Below are positions 11,488 through 23,562 of a DNA stretch of 64,000 nt, in pieces (positions within the stretch are counted from its first letter, which is position 1; every line of letters begins with the position of its first letter). This stretch comes from Petrosia ficiformis (taxonomy: Eukaryota; Porifera; Demospongiae; Haplosclerida; Petrosiidae). The stretch is taken from NCBI GenBank assembly GCA_947044365.1, contig OX345636.1, positions 4,980,001-5,044,000 of the forward strand. Direction: 5' to 3'. The translations under genes were made by a program, and so were the position numbers. The notes beneath the pieces were generated by a model. It saw only the letters and a list, made by a program, of their open reading frames with translations, had not been told where the DNA came from and searched no databases.

Positions 11488-13322
11488 GTCAATCCACTAC
11501 CCCTTCAACCCAAGGAGCCCCCCATGTGTGGCAGAGATGTGGAATCCTCTGTGGCCGTTACCAATATATAGAAGATCTCATTGCTTTGGAGAGTAGGGGT
11601 ATGACAAGCCCCAGCAACACCTTCTCATTCCCCGTGTCACACCCACTTAATAGTGGCTGCTGGGAGCCGTTCTTAGCAATCCACCCGGACCAGCAATTTG
11701 CAGCATACCTGAGAAGGGGCTTGTCACACGAATTCCACATCGGATTTCAACGGGACACAAGACTGAATTCAACAAGTAGGAACCACAGGTCAGTGCTCCA
11801 TAACCCAGTAGTGGTGCATTCGCATGTTAGTGAGGAGGTGAAAGCAGATAGACTCAAGGGTCCGTTTGCACTGACTGAGGCAGTAGCAGTTCACATCAGC
11901 CCAATTGGTATTGTCCCGAAAACACAACCAGGGAAGTGGCGTTTAATTGTGGACTTGTCTCACCCTCAAGGGGGAAGCGTCAATGATGGTATTGACCCAT
12001 CAGTATGCTCATTGAAGTATGCCTCAGTAGATGAGGCTGTGGAGGTTATAAGAAGATGGGGTCCAGGCACACTCTTAGCCAAGTTGGACTTGAAGGCTGC
12101 CTACCGTATGGTCCCAGTCCACCCCACAGATCATCACCTCTTAGGTATCATTTGGAATGAGGCAGTGTATGTTGACACAGCACTGCCTTTTGGTCTTCGC
12201 TCTGCACCGAAGATTTTCACAGCTGTAGCAGATGGTTTGGCATGGGCTATGGTGTGCAATGGTGTCAGGGAGCTGCTCCATTACTTGGATGATTTTTTAG
12301 TGTTTGGCACAGCGGGTGCACAAGAGGCAAACCTCGCCTTTACATGTGCATTGGAAACCTGCCGTCGCCTGGGTTTCCAGGTGGCCCCTGAGAAGGTGGA
12401 GGGTCCATCCACTTGCCTCACATTTCTAGGCATCGAGATTGACACCGTGGCTTATGAAGTTCGACTGCCTAGTAGTAAGCTGTCCCGTCTACAGCTGCAG
12501 TCACTATTAGGTTACCTAAACCATGCAGCAACAGTTGTGAGGCCAGGTAGAATGTTTACACGCAATTTGATTGAGGCAATCAGGAGGACAGATCACCCCC
12601 ATCACTTTGTCAGACTGAATACCCAGTGCCGGGGAGACTTACTTTGGTGGCATGAATTTGCCAACCAATGGAATGGGGTATCGTATATGCCGGCATTAGT
12701 GTCTTCAGTGTCTGTCACATCTGATGCGTCTGGCTCCTGGGGTTGTGGTGCCTACACACAGTTGGGAGAATGGTTTCAACTAGAATGGCCTGATGAGTGG
12801 CTGAATGTCAACATTGCAGCCAAAGAGATGGTTTCTATCGCAGTAGCAGCAGCTCTCTGGGGGATATCCTGGAGGGGTCAACACGTCCTGTTTCGGTCAG
12901 ATAATGAAGCCGTGGTGTGGTCAATCAATAAGAACACTGCTAGAGACCCTTCATTGTTGCATGTCCTTCGATGCTTTTTCTTCCTGGCAGCTACATTTGC
13001 TTTTACATACAAAGGGGTCCATATCCCTGGGAAATTAAATGACGCGGCGGATGCCCTATCCAGAAACAGGCCTCATCAATTTTTATCTTTCCTCCCACAG
13101 GCAGACCCCAAGGCAACACCTGTCCCAGAGGCCCTCCACTCCTTGCTTCTGGGTCAGGAGAGGACGTGGACATCCCAAGCCTGGAGACAGCGCTTCAGGG
13201 ATACCTTGTACAAGGTTTGTCAGGGTCAACCCAAAGGTCGTATGACTCAGCCAAACGCAATTGCAAGTACCTCAAGTTTTGCAACATGTTTACCTTTGAA
13301 CCCCTGCCCCTCAAAGAGGTAA
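11488..13322 (+). CDS. Reverse transcriptase and RNase H of the YR retrotransposon
   Basis: Open from 11490 to the stop at 13322, about 610 codons. The frame has no convincing ATG start before the conserved region; at 11526 it reads GTG. A strong acceptor (pyrimidine tract then CACATAG at 11487) is in the right phase for the leader exon at 9318-9561, so the protein probably starts with the same 81 residues as Gag. RT motifs: IVPKTQPGKWRLIVDLSHP, AKLDLKAAYRMVPV, LPFGLRSAPKIF, and the catalytic YLDDFLVFG. RNase H follows with its acidic residues: SDASGSWGCGAY, AAKEMVSIAVAA, FRSDNEAVVW, DALSR. It copies element RNA to DNA and removes the RNA strand. No methylase domain is seen. The 3' end overlaps the recombinase frame. 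Confidence 0.85.
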
Positions 13323-14161
13323 TAATATGTTTTTATGTTACCTGGCTTGCTAAACAGAGCCTAAAGTATTCCTCCATCCGAGGTTACTTGTCAGCACTTA
13401 GACACTTACAGATAATGGAGGGTCACCACGATCCCTGCATGGATAGTCGATTCCCACGGCTGCGGTATGTACCAAATGGAATAAGGCGTTCTACTGGAAA
13501 CCAACCAGTCCACATTCGTTTGCCGATCACACCAGAAATTCTGTTCAAATTGAAACAGGTTTGGTCTAATTGCTCTGCTGACCCAGACATTATAATCATG
13601 TGTGCAGCATGCTGCTTGGGTTTTTTTGCATTTCTTCGTTGTGGAGAATTCACTTCAACAAAGGAAGGCCATTCACCCCCACTTCAGGTAGATGGTGTCC
13701 GTGTAGATGATCACCACAAACCCACATGCATCAGTTTGTTTTTGAGCAAGAGTAAGACCGACCCATATGGCAAAGGGATCACCTTGTTTGTGGGAACGAC
13801 TGGGTCACTTTTATGCCCTGTAGCAGCGGTACTTGCTTATCTGGCAATCCGTCCTAGTACTCCTGGCCCATTATTCCTACTCTCCAGTGGGGTACCCCTC
13901 ACGAGGGAGACCTTTGTCTCTAGGCTGAAGCAGGGGCTTTCATCTGCAGGAATCGATTCCAGTGGTTACAATGGTCACAGCTTCAGGATAGGTGCTGCAA
14001 CAACAGCAGCAAGGGTGGGTATACCAGACTCTACCATAAAGATTCTAGGCAGGTGGGAATCATCTGCATACTGCCTATACATCCGAACTCCTAGACAACA
14101 GCTTACAGGCATATCGTCGAACCTAGTGTCTGTACTGCGACCAAAGGGATTAATTGTATAG
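13101..14161 (+). CDS. Tyrosine recombinase of the YR retrotransposon
   Basis: Open from 13103 to 14161 (about 352 residues) in a different frame from RT, overlapping it by 222 bases. No ATG occurs near the start; the first in-frame Met is well inside the domain. A strong acceptor (TCTTTCCTCCCACAG, ending 13100) again fits the phase-1 leader exon. An N-terminal SAM-like DNA-binding region (YLVQGLSGSTQRSYDSAKRN, then SSIRGYLSALRHLQ) precedes the catalytic domain. The latter has the arginine in FLRCGEFT, the lysine in LSKSKTDPYGKG, HSFRIG (HxxR), LGRWESSAY and the tyrosine nucleophile in YCLYIRTP. It would integrate circular element DNA by strand exchange. All catalytic residues are present. 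Confidence 0.82.
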
Positions 14162-15143
14162 TATATCTCTGCATTCATTGTTTTCGGTCTTTTATGTACA
14201 TTATAGCATCATACTAATGATGCCTTCTTTATATATCTATTATGTTCAGGGTTTGACAGTTATATCAATGTTTACCACCACCATTATTCAATGTTTTCAT
14301 ATACTATATATTGTCTTGGGGGGGAGTTTTCTAATACTCCCTTGGGCAGCAAGGACTCCGCCCTTAGCTAAACTCCGCCCCCACAGTCTAATCCAACTAG
14401 CAAAGGGGTGGGGTCAAGCAATGGTAGTCTTCAACAGAAATGTAGCCAGTTTTATTCACATCCAGTTTCTGAAATCTTGTTTTCATTTTGTAACGGAAGG
14501 AAGCCTTTTGCTTATCCGTCAGATAGTCAAAACGCCAAAACTGAGCTACGTAACGATGATGGCGATGATAAGGGCCACTTCCTCGTTACACTTCCCCTCA
14601 ATGTTAAATTCCTTCATAGAAATTGTGACAAACAATCAATATCCCAGCTTTACCGCCGATGCGAAGGGGCGGTGCCTCTAGGTAGTCTCCACCTTTCAAT
14701 AGTCTAATGCGAATATACATGCCACTGTGCGCAAAAATGGTTCGTTTCAGTACTATATATGCTATCACCAGATCTTTTTTTATGAGCTAATTCATTAGCT
14801 GTCTAATTCATTAGCTGTCTCATGAAGACAAGGCATTGCACATGTATTGTGGTATTCTAACTGACGCAGATCGTGTATGGAGTGTTGTTGCAAAACTCCT
14901 CTAGCTACATAATATTTGCATTATAGTTACAAGGAGCTAGGGGGATGGGTGGTTATTAGGCAAGGGTGGCATCAGGCCCCCAGCTCAGGGATGTGGCAAG
15001 AGGCCATAGGGCATGGTAGCATGCCCCCACATGATCTTTGAATGTACCCCAACAGTCTACTCCATTTTTACTTTGCAGTATCCTCCCCTGTGGAATAATT
15101 TATTTTGTCAAGAATAAGACAATGGCAAATAAAAATACCAGTA

Positions 15144-15252
15144 ATTAACATTCCACAAGAACAATTGCTATATATAGGGGTGAGGATATTATGCTTCATT
15201 ACATCCTCACCCTTAGCTATATACACAGCATTCGTTCTTGTGGAATGTTAAT
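15144..15252. repeat. Long imperfect hairpin, MITE-like
   Basis: The left arm starts attaacattccacaagaac and continues to gggtgaggat. The right arm is its reverse complement (atcctcaccc ... gttcttgtggaatgttaat). Arms are about 45 bases with a loop of roughly 15. This is typical of a small fold-back element. Confidence 0.7.
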
Positions 15253-16119
15253 TTTTGGTGTTTTGCGGGCTGGACATAGTCAAATGCTACATGTGGTGGT
15301 GGTATCCTTGCAGCTAATGCAGAAATTTCATCAGTGCAAATGTCACTTGACTCTGTCACACCAATAATTCCAATGTATAATTATTTCTATGAGTTGTGTG
15401 AGTATGCCAGAATTTAATTCACTAAAGCAACACTGCATGTAGATGTTGAATTCACCTTTCTAGTCATACAATTTAATTCAGTGATAGCCTAAATAGGTGA
15501 AAATTTTTCACTGGCAAAAATTGAAGGCAGTTTGGTGTTATATCTGGATAGTGCATACACTGTACCCCAAACTATCCAACCACATCAGTCATGAAACATG
15601 TATTTCTATTAATTTGAATTCACTAAAAAGATATAATATTCGGGGTGTGGTCAGCCCCATTTCTCAGCAGGAGACAAAGGACTACCCCTCCAAAAAATTT
15701 TCACTTGCAATTAAAATATATAGGTGAACTTTTGCGATCTCGTTTGGAGTTTATATACCAACGCTTAGTCAACGCTCTTGTGGGTTTCACTTGTAATGAG
15801 ATTCATATAGTACTTCCTGTGTTGGTAGACGTGCTGGTCGCAGGTCAAACTGGCCACGCAGACATGCTTCCTAGATTTTTCAATTTTAAACTCCTGCGGT
15901 AGTATCTAGCTATATATAATGATCGGTCATCAGTTTTGTAGCAAACAATTCAAGCAAGGTTGTGTAATTACAATTCAGTTTATTTTTTTAATTTTCTTTC
16001 ACCGGGGTCACCAAATTAACTTCATGATCTTACTGTCTGCTATACTAAAAGACTAGCTAATACCTACTGTCTGTCAATGCAGTTTGGAAGTCCAACTCAG
16101 ACTGTAACAGTGCAAGAGA

Positions 16120-16581
16120 AATCTTGAATTTTCAGAATGACAGAATTGCCCCATCTTAGTGATGGACAATGGCGTAATTAGCTTCATAGTGTGTGATTAT
16201 TGTGGCAGTAATCACCAGTGCCTAAAATAATTATATAGCCACACATGCTATAATATATATAAGTGTATATGTATGCCATAATTGTTTATCATCAAACAAG
16301 TTGCCATAGTCTTGAAAGTTTTGAGGCTAACATTGTGGTTCAATTGATCTCATTTGATACTCTAAACAGGTGCAAAACTAACATCGCAACTCAGTGCACG
16401 TGATAATTAATAATTATCCACATTTTTCACTAAAGGTTCTTGTGTGAGCGAAATTGAAATACACTACTTGAAATGACAAAACACATACTCATTATAGTGG
16501 GACAGGAAGAATCTTGAATTTTCAGAATGACAGAATTGCCCCATCTTAGTGATGGACAATGGCGTAATTAGCTTCATAGTG
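16120..16581. repeat. Exact 72-bp direct repeat pair
   Basis: Bases 16120-16191 and 16510-16581 are identical, beginning aatcttgaattttcagaatg and ending gcttcatagtg, separated by about 320 bases of different sequence. The unit contains a near-palindrome (attgccccat...gatggacaat). Confidence 0.85.
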
Positions 16582-18130
16582 CCCCCATGAATGAATTATT
16601 GGGACATTGTATGTATTTCATGTCAAACGAAAATCAAAACCTTATCCATGCTGGAAGAGCTTTGGCTCTATCAGTTTAAGCCGAAAAAATATTTTTGAGA
16701 CTAAGAAAATTGTTTTGGATTCATGCACACATATGGTCATTTTGTAGGACACAGAAGTTACAACATGATCTAAACAATGTTGGGCAGTTTCTTGATGCCG
16801 GTAACCATTTTGCTACTATAATAAGAAACACTAGCTTCTATAAATAAATCACACCCAAACCTAACATAATTTTATGATATAATGGTGACATAATCCAGTT
16901 ACATGAAGAAACACCCCAATGTTGTCACTGTGTACATCACACATAGTTCGTTACTCAAGAAAAGTTGAGAGCTTCCAGTACAGAATCAGATATCTATATT
17001 AGACATTCATGAATAATCAATAACAAAAGTAGACTGTTAAACATTAAATGTACATGATATACTGTGTATCAGTGTTCAGTTTACACTATGTTGAGGAGTA
17101 TGGTATTCATGCATTCACACAACCAAATTTTCAAAAAAAGACATTTCCGTAAAAAAAAAACATTTTGAACAAACGCTTACCTTCAATCGCTGGCCATTCT
17201 ATACACGCATCACAGACACTTGTTATCCAGGAAGAGTGGATATTTAATTTAGAGTGGTGTCTGGATTCTAACTTGCATTTAGTGCTGTTTACACAACATA
17301 TATAATACTTAATTCTGTCTCAGTGTATAGCCTATATACATATATTATACACTGCTAAATTAACTCATTAAAATAACGGGATAGTATAGTTACAAGGAGG
17401 CTAAACATGAATTTCAATTTGTCATAGATGATGATGTGGCTACTACATGCATAATGTTACTACAGCATCAAGTAGTACACTACATAAACGTTTCTTGCAG
17501 GTATCCAAACCTCTTTGATTCCCATATACAATTACATGTACTTTAGTAGTAAATTCACAATAACATGTACTTTAGTAGTAAATTCACACGTATACTACAT
17601 TGTAAATTGTGATATATAATACTGTTTTGAATATAACTAGTACATAGTATATAGCTATGGCATATAAGATGTATGTATCCTGAACAGCAAACTAATTGTC
17701 GAATCCTTATAACTCTACTAAACAATATATTAGCTATTTTAACCCTTTGTTTTTACAAGAGATGAAAGGTCATCCGAGAAGTGGGACAGGGTTGATCAAT
17801 ACACAGTATGTGGGTGTGGCAGTATAGAATTGGAATTATGGCAAATGTTAAACTAGCATTGGTATTTATTATCAATATTCATGTATTACTCAATGCCAGA
17901 AAATTTCAGACATGGTATATCAGGTGTCAACAATTATAAATTGGTACATTGTTTCATTAGTGTCCATTGATATAAATATACATCACATTATAACCCAAAA
18001 AATAATACACAATTTAAATAATTTCCAGATGATAAATAATTCATAATAAATAACTATTATTATTGACCTATGATTATAGCTATAATTATACATGAACTTT
18101 GATTAATATTCTAGTAATTAACTATTAATC

Positions 18131-21100
18131 TCACATATTAGGTAATAACCAGTTTAGTACACGCACTGAAACTTCAAATCCTAGGAAGCAAGCCTATAGG
18201 AATAAATAGTAGTATTATAAATGAAGGGATAAGAGCCAGATTGGTCTAACTGAAAATCAACTACTGGATATTATCTATATTATAAACAAGATATATAGAG
18301 AAATAAGTATCTCTATGATTGCTTTGTGGTGTCCAACATTCAGTAATCATGGCTGACTTTATCATGCTTGAAACAAAACAGCCGATTACAGTTATTATGT
18401 TCATTATCTACTCTCCTTATCTTTTAAAGGATCTTGTATAGAACTTTAGGAATATAATCAGGTAGAATAACTAGCTATCAGTTCCAGTTTCTACGTAGGC
18501 TACAAGCAGTGCGCATTCTATTATGCATCACACACATTAATTGACCGAGCCCCCAGAATGATACAACTTCCTTAGCTACGTATACAATGCATACTCGCAT
18601 AAGTGACACAAGAATATATATAATATATATATATATAGTTCGAACCCATGGGAAAACATTCATAGGAATGGCCCTACGGGCCAAAAAAAAGGTTAAAATT
18701 TGGGTGTATTCAACTATCAATATTTTTGATTTCTACAATTTTCTCTATTCTTGAAACACATTTTTGGTGTTAACCTGGATATCAGTGCTTGCCCCAGAAG
18801 GTATCTAGGCAATCTAAGAGACCTCAGCAGGACAAGGTTTCACTTGTCCCTTTATAATTATCTGTTGTTAGTGGTGGATCCAGGGGGTTTCTTGGTTTTC
18901 GTGGAAACCTTCTTTCAAACGAGGTGCATGTACTAATATTCAACCAATATCCAATGGAATATCATTGCACGCCTATTATACAGTACTTACTGCATTAGCT
19001 GGAAATGCTCTAATCATTGCAGGACCAAATCCCTTAGCAAATGCTGATATACCTTCTGTGCGCATCTAATGAAGGAATGAAAATTATTAAAATAACACAT
19101 ATAATTAATGTAGTGCAGTACTGTACATATCACTAGTGTGAATACTACAAGTATATGGGGAAATATAGTACAAGTGGTCATACAGCACAAGGCCCCACCA
19201 ACAGTGCTACTTTTCAGTTATAGCATGAGCAAAACTAGCATCATACATGTTGTAGTACTATAATACATAATACAATGTACAAGCTTTCAGGGTGTCTGTC
19301 ATACAAGATTGTTTTGTAGGAGGGAGGGAACAATTGATCATGCAAGGCATACCATTCACTCCTTCCCTTTGGGGTGCCAAAGGGTATGCATCCCCATTTA
19401 CAAATTAAAAAAAAAACCATATACTATTAGATAACTAAAATACCATTATATCTTAGTAACTATCAGAAAATGTTAATTTGATTATGTACATGTAAAATAT
19501 TGGGGGCTTTCCCTGGTCCATAAACTAGAGCTAGTATTACACATAATTAGTTCATTGTAACGAGCTTTGAGTAAACCAGGTTAAGTTTACATATCAAAAT
19601 ATAATTTTGAATTACAAGTGAAAATAGGTAGTTACGGGTAGTATATTGGTGATCAACATTTTACATGTATTACATAAAAAGCCCTACCTTTTTATTAATA
19701 CCTTCTGTGAGTAATGGAAACATCTACATGTAAGTGCTTTACTAGCTTCTGCTAATGCAAATTTATGGAATTCAATTTCAGTAGAGAAACAGTATAAAGA
19801 TGATGCAAGAGTCTTTAACAAGTAAGTATAATATGTTGTTGAGTTTCAGACATGAGGAAGTCATAATTTAAAACTTTGAAGGAGTACTTCAGTTTCTGTG
19901 CACTTAGACTGCAGTTACACTTACTTCTTCAGGCTCTAGTTTTTGAGTACACAGAAAGGTGGACACTAGTGCCATCAGCAATCATTGATACATATATAGT
20001 CATTGCAAAGTAATTATTAGGATACTTTTTTCCCAAAACGGAAGATTAATGACTTCAACAGTTTACTTGCTTGTTATGGCTTTGTCTTTATCTCAATTGG
20101 GATGAACATGTATGCTATACCATTCTAGTTATCGCTCTATTCAGGTAAAACAACAAAATAATGATCTCAATCAATCCATAAGCTAGAGGCGGTCACAAAT
20201 ACACACATATAATTAATAAATGAAACTGACTAGCTCTTTGTAGACATCTCTGATTCCATTATATTTACCATCGGGAGCTATTTGAAATCTAGACTTCAAA
20301 ACATCAGGTCCTATAGCAATTATCCAATTATTAACTCCAGCCATACCACCAGCAAATAGAATAGGAATAGGACTTAACTGATCTCGACTACATAAGAGAG
20401 AGAGAAAGAGAGGGAGGGAGAGAGAGGGAAGGAGGGAGGGAGATATGGATGAATGGTTGTATGAAATTGACAGAATGCTAGGATGGAGGGTTTTTTCTTT
20501 AGAAAGGGGGAGGGGGGGGGGGGGGGGATCTTCACAACACCCCCTTCAGATTAGTATAATGTACATAAATTATATAGAATACACACACAGGAAATGAACT
20601 AATACATGTATAGTTGGTGTTAATGTTGCAATATGGGGAGAAAGAAAATAAATAAGATAAGATTAATGTGTAAATGTAGGTATAAGTATGGGTATACATG
20701 TAGGTATAGGTTAGTGTTGTACCTATACTAGTATAGTACTATAGGTAAATGTATAGGTGCCTATACTCAAGGTATACATGTAAGTAAATACAGATACTTT
20801 ATATACCAAGGTTTATAAACTTTACTTTACTAGATTGATATAACACTCAGCATATCATACCTTTTATTTGCTGGTGTTAGTGTTCTTAGTAGACCTTCAT
20901 ATGTACCAAAATATGCACCTGATCCAGGAATGTCTGTAGAGAGAGATGGAAAGAAACAAAGAATACTAAACAACTTTTAATTATGGCAAATCTGAAAAAA
21001 AGTGATGTTGATCATCTCAAAGTATATGGAATTTGCAACAGAATGTTATCTACAGGTGAAGAAGGATATGCTAAGGGTTGTTCATGTTCACCATGACCTC

Positions 21101-23482
21101 AGAAAAGTTTTTATAACTTTAGTTTGGAAAGACTAACAATCATTTTAACTTCACCATCATGTACATGTATTAACCTTATGACATTAAACTATACACTACA
21201 ATACATATAAAACCATCACATCATAATTTTGAGGTCATCATAAACGTGAACAGACTTTAGTTAGTGTTATGCCTTTTGCCTATACTTCAGATATACCTAT
21301 ACTTATACTTGTGTTTATTTACATGTATATGTTCATGTGCATCTACTTCTTACCACTGCTCTGTTAACTCACAAACTACTAGAAAAGATGGAAATAACTC
21401 AACAAATAATATGCTGAGTGTTATATCAATCTAGTAAAGTAAAGTTTATAAACCTTGGTATATAAAGTATCTGTATTTACTTACATGTATACCTTGAGTA
21501 TAGGCACCTATACATTTACCTATAGTACTATACTAGTATAGGTACAACACTAACCTATACCTACATGTATACCCATACTTATACCTACATTTACACATGT
21601 ATATTTACCTATACTTTGAGTTTAGGCACCTATACATTTACCTACATGTATACTAGTATAGGTACAACACTAACCTATACCTACATGTACATGTATACCC
21701 AATACCTATACCCAATACCTATACCTATATTTACATTTACCTATGCCTTGGGTATAGGCATACCTATACCTATATTTACATTTACCTATGCCTTGGGTAT
21801 AGGCATACCTATACCTATATTTACATTTACCTATGCCTTGGGTATAGGCATCCATACATGTACCTACATGTACATGTATACTAGTATAGGTACAACACTG
21901 AGGCAGGTTATTCACTAAAGTACATGTACATAGTGTACATGTACCAGATAAATGTTATACGTGTGGTCACGTGGTATGGTAAACAGGGTAGAGAGTGACA
22001 TACTGCATGTAATCACACACATACATATAGGCACTACCCTAACCATCCATCTAAGCCTCCCTGGTGAGGGTTAATAATAGCGTAGTTATTCTTAACACAC
22101 CTCTAAGAAAGGTAGACATTGTTCCTCTATATAGACATGCACTACCCTAACCCTCCATCTCAGCTTCCCTGGTGAGGGTTAATAATAGCGTAGTTATTCT
22201 TAACATACCTCTAAGAAAGGTAGCCATTGTTCCTCTATATAAACTTCGAATTCCTCCTTCACGAAGTAGTTTCTTAGCACAATCAATAGATCCAGTATAC
22301 TTAGCCTCACTTTTCTGTGACTGCTGAATCTAATAATTATACATACATGTACATGTATATACATGGACATGTGATTAAAAATATAATTATATAGTAATAT
22401 CCATAGAGGTAGATGTACAGTAGGTACTGTACATGTATATGTATACATGTATATACGTGTACACATATTTTTTATGCCCATGTATTGCTTTTCCACATGT
22501 TCAAACAATATTATATTATAATAATCTATTGATTTTTCTCCATATTACATGTACATGTAAATGTATGTGTACATGTATGTACATGTACACTGTACATGTA
22601 TGTACATGTACACTGTACATGTTTGCATCACGTACAAATGGCATGTAGTTAAGGAGGTTGTTTCATTCCGAAGCAAATACAGGGATATGTTTTCTCAATA
22701 TATCTTGTTTTGAAGGGTATCATGCTTTCTTATAATGTGACTATTGCATATGTACATGTATATATATACATGTATTGTGGGTTCATGTGACAGTATGGAG
22801 GATTACACATTCTAATGTTTGCACATGTGGATTCAAAATTCCAATAAAATGGCAGTGGATAGTGTAAAGTGCAGAACAATCTGTAAAAACAAACATGAAG
22901 ACTTCTTGTATAAACCTCATATAATATAATAATATGCCAATTTTATTTTATTATTATTATCGCATATGCAGTTAAGGAGGTTGTGTCATTACAGAGGCCT
23001 CAGTCAATTAATGAGCACATACTGATTTGTTTCTATGTTACTTGTTTACTGTTTGTGCTCATGCAGGAACAAATACATTCACTCAAAATAGTACTAAAAT
23101 GGTGGTGTATAAGTCTCTTTCTCTGTTTTACAGATTATTCTGCACTCCATAAGCCTAAAAAGTTTTAGGCTTGTAGAGTGCAGAATAATCTGTAAATACA
23201 CAAAGACATTCTTATAAACATCTATTGCAGTTCATTATAGCAAAAGGGTGAGGTAATACTATATTTTACTAACAGGTCATGTATTTTTGAAGAAATTATC
23301 TATATAGAACAGATATTCGAAAATGTTTCATATCTAATAATGAATAACTAATTACACATACATGTACTTTTCTTTGTCATTATAAGTTTCTTACCTGAAG
23401 AAGACATTTTACTCTCTCTCCTGGAGTCATTATAAATGTAGTGAATACACCTGCAACCATACCAGCATTACAATGCTGAAGT

Positions 23483-23562
<80 letters not shown>

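Larger units (their letters stand above)
9318..14161 (+). mobile_element. Tyrosine-recombinase retrotransposon (Ngaro/DIRS group), apparently intact coding region
   Basis: The gene order is gag, reverse transcriptase plus RNase H, tyrosine recombinase. The recombinase frame overlaps the end of the RT frame. No DAM methylase domain follows RNase H, and the order gag-RT-RH-YR points to an Ngaro-like lineage over classical DIRS1. All catalytic residues I can check are present in RT, RNase H and recombinase, and no internal stop breaks the three frames, so the copy looks young. Sequence is GC-richer than the surroundings. I could not locate the split direct or inverted terminal repeats expected for the group, so the outer ends are unknown; the 5' UTR probably begins near 9200, and GC-rich sequence to about 14710 may be the 3' part. 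A shared leader exon appears to serve all three frames. Confidence 0.85.
14162..18130. other. Intergenic between retrotransposon and carrier gene
   Basis: No complete gene found. Contents: GC-richer sequence at 14330-14710 (repeated 'actccgccc', possible 3' part of the retrotransposon or a separate element); a long hairpin at 15144-15252; an exact 72-base direct repeat (16120-16191 and 16510-16581); a dispersed-repeat copy at about 17395-17760; a two-copy 30-base tandem repeat at 17535-17588. On the minus strand 15360-15262 a short stretch reads open and coding-like (ESSDICTDEISALAARIPPP), but I cannot assign it. Confidence 0.45.

Noticed and set aside
13039..13245. Separate small gene in a third frame at the RT/recombinase junction
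   Set aside because: It lies wholly within the overlap of two well-supported frames and has no motif of its own.
9318..14161. Endogenous retrovirus or pararetrovirus
   Set aside because: A tyrosine recombinase replaces integrase, there is no protease or envelope, and no LTRs are seen; it is a YR retrotransposon.
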